A stretch of 64,000 nt of DNA from Streptantibioticus parmotrematis (GTDB taxonomy: Bacteria; Actinomycetota; Actinomycetes; Streptomycetales; Streptomycetaceae): assembly GCF_019890615.1 (NCBI RefSeq), contig NZ_JAINVZ010000023.1:1-64000 (forward strand), written 5' to 3'. Within the stretch, counting starts at the first letter, position 1, and every line of letters begins with the position of its first letter. Below are positions 62,673 through 64,000 of this stretch, piece by piece. The notes under the pieces are model-generated. The model saw only the letters and a list, made by a program, of their open reading frames with translations, was not told where the DNA came from and did not search any database. The translations under genes were made by a program, and so were the position numbers.

Positions 62673-64000
62673 CTACCGGTCGCGGTACGCCTCCAGCAGC
62701 CGCAGCCACACCTCGCTGATCGTCGGGTACGAGGGAACGGCGTGCCACAGGCGGCTGATCGGGGTCTGCGCGGCCACCGCGACGGTCGCGGAGTGCAGCA
62801 GCTCGCCGACGCCCGGGCCGACGAAGGTGACGCCGACCAGGCGTTCGCTGTTGGCGTCCACCACCATCCTGGCCCGGCCCCGGTAGTCGTCGCCGTACAG
62901 CGCCGAGCCCGCCACCTGCGCCAGGTCGTAGTCGACGACGTGGACGCGGCGGCCCGCCTCCTCGGCCTCCTTGGCCGTCGGGCCGACCGAGGCGGCCTCC
63001 GGGTCGGTGAAGACGACCTGCGGCACGGCCTCGACGTCGGCGGTGGCCCGGTGCGGGCCCCAGGGGGCGGGGTCGAGGGGCTCGCCCTGCGCGACGGCTC
63101 CGATGACGGCGCCCGCGATCCGCGCCTGGTACTTGCCCTGATGGGTCAGCAGCGCACGGTGGTTGACGTCCCCTGCGGCGTAGAGCCAGTCGCCGTCGAC
63201 CCCGGTCACCCGGCAGGAGTCGTCCACCGTCAGCCAGTCGCCGGGAGCCAGGCCGACCGTCTCCAGGCCGAGGTCGTCGGTCCTCGGGGCGCGTCCGGTC
63301 GCGAACAGCACCTCGTCGGCGACGAGTTCACCGCCGACGTCGAGCGTCAGGGTCACCGGTGCCGCGGGCGCCGGGCGGTCCACCGCGGACACCGAGACCC
63401 GGTTGCTGATCTTCACTCCGGTGGCGGTCAGCCCCTCGGCGACCAGCTCACCGGCGAACGGCTCCATGCGCGGCAGCAGTCCGTCGCCGCGCACCAGCAG
63501 GGTGACCTCGCTGCCCAGGGCCCGCCACGCGGTCGCCATCTCCACGGCCACCACGCCGCCGCCGACCACCGCGAGGCGACCCGGCACCTCCTTGGCGCTG
63601 GTGGCCTCCCGGCTGGTCCACACGCCCGCCGCCGCGAGGCCCGGCAGGTCGGGCAGCGCGGCGCGGGTGCCGGTGCAGACGGCGACCGCGTGGCGTGCGG
63701 TGAGCAGCACGCGGGAGCCGTCGGGAGTGTCCACGGCGACCCGGCGGGGCCCGTCGAGCCTGCCGTGTCCGCGTACCAGGTCGAGTCCGGCGCCGCGCAC
63801 CCACTCGGCCTGGCCGTCGTCCTTCCAGTGCGCGGCGAAGTCGTCGCGCCGGGCGAGCACGGCCGCCGCGTCCAGGGTGGCGCCGACCGCCTCGCGGGCG
63901 CCGGGGAGCCTGCGGGCCTCGGCGAGCGCGGTGTGCGGGCGCAGCAGCGCTTTGCTCGGCATGCAGGCCCAGTACGAGCACTCGCCGCCGACGAGTTCGC
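62673..64000 (-). CDS. Pyridine nucleotide-disulfide oxidoreductase (5' end outside window)
   Basis: The C-terminal 442 residues of a flavoprotein of the dihydrolipoamide dehydrogenase/mercuric reductase family. The frame is open to the right edge, where GGECSYWACMPSKALLRP shows the redox pair CxxxxC. Then an NAD(P) Rossmann motif LAVVGGGVVAVEMATAWRALG, FAD-site DWLYAAGDVNHRALLTHQGKYQAR, and the dimer domain with the active-site His region LWHAVPSYPTISEVWLRLLEAYR. The exact substrate is uncertain; no E2 or mer genes are here. Confidence 0.9.
   Translation of the reverse strand, partial: ELVGGECSYWACMPSKALLRPHTALAEARRLPGAREAVGATLDAAAVLARRDDFAAHWKDDGQAEWVRGAGLDLVRGHGRLDGPRRVAVDTPDGSRVLLTARHAVAVCTGTRAALPDLPGLAAAGVWTSREATSAKEVPGRLAVVGGGVVAVEMATAWRALGSEVTLLVRGDGLLPRMEPFAGELVAEGLTATGVKISNRVSVSAVDRPAPAAPVTLTLDVGGELVADEVLFATGRAPRTDDLGLETVGLAPGDWLTVDDSCRVTGVDGDWLYAAGDVNHRALLTHQGKYQARIAGAVIGAVAQGEPLDPAPWGPHRATADVEAVPQVVFTDPEAASVGPTAKEAEEAGRRVHVVDYDLAQVAGSALYGDDYRGRARMVVDANSERLVGVTFVGPGVGELLHSATVAVAAQTPISRLWHAVPSYPTISEVWLRLLEAYRDR

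Overview
The window is chromosomal DNA from a Streptomyces-type actinomycete. GC content is visibly above 70%, GTG starts are common, and codon third positions are almost all G or C. The gene content is diagnostic: a rodlin (3376-3768), a short chaplin (43230-43463), two SpoIIE-type PP2C phosphatases, two DUF574-type SAM methyltransferases, an HpnH-like radical SAM enzyme, and DUF2630, DUF3040 and PRC-barrel proteins. I see no rRNA, tRNA, CRISPR array, transposase or prophage. It reads as ordinary chromosome with some accessory islands.

Left part (1-26725): housekeeping, repair and signalling genes, mostly single-gene units. It opens inside a photolyase gene (with an 11-G run) and continues with an SRPBCC protein, inorganic pyrophosphatase, a DUF2630 protein, an amidase, a rodlin, a family 5 uracil-DNA glycosylase, a small membrane protein and a GNAT acetyltransferase. 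Next come a secreted CBM20 glucoamylase, a DUF574 methyltransferase, a PAS-GAF-SpoIIE phosphatase, a BKACE-type enzyme, a PolX-like PHP protein without the polymerase core, Ogt, an APC permease, an L,D-transpeptidase and a SpoIIE/ATPase protein. A phosphoribosyltransferase, a full PolX, a GH15 hydrolase, and a second DUF574 methyltransferase translationally coupled to a GGDEF-EAL protein follow.

Middle (26726-38267): a likely exopolysaccharide island. After a 440-bp leader come five plus-strand genes with overlapping stops and starts: two GT2 glycosyltransferases, a 1395-residue protein joining a flippase, a GT2 domain and a polytopic membrane module, a small membrane protein, and a NodB deacetylase. 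Facing them are a GH16 lipoprotein and a flavin monooxygenase-like protein, also coupled to each other. An ATP-grasp ligase lies beyond. Together they could make, export, trim and decorate a surface glycan.

Right-middle (38268-55522): short units, including an FUSC-like membrane protein, a stand-alone LigD polymerase domain, stress-type small proteins, MarR, an SH3 protein and chaplin sharing a terminator, AraC plus VOC, a TenA-like protein, an ABC ATPase, a hydrolase, an aldo-keto reductase and secreted proteins. It ends with an HpnH-like radical SAM gene divergent from a TetR gene, with a perfect palindrome between them.

Right end (55578-62654): an acetate module. A LytTR response regulator, DUF485 protein, SLC5/ActP-type symporter and LytS-type kinase form a tight minus-strand operon, divergent from a SatP-type acetate permease and acetyl-CoA synthetase. 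The divergent region holds two 9-bp direct repeats matching the general LytTR consensus with the expected 21-bp period. The window closes inside a flavoprotein disulfide reductase gene.
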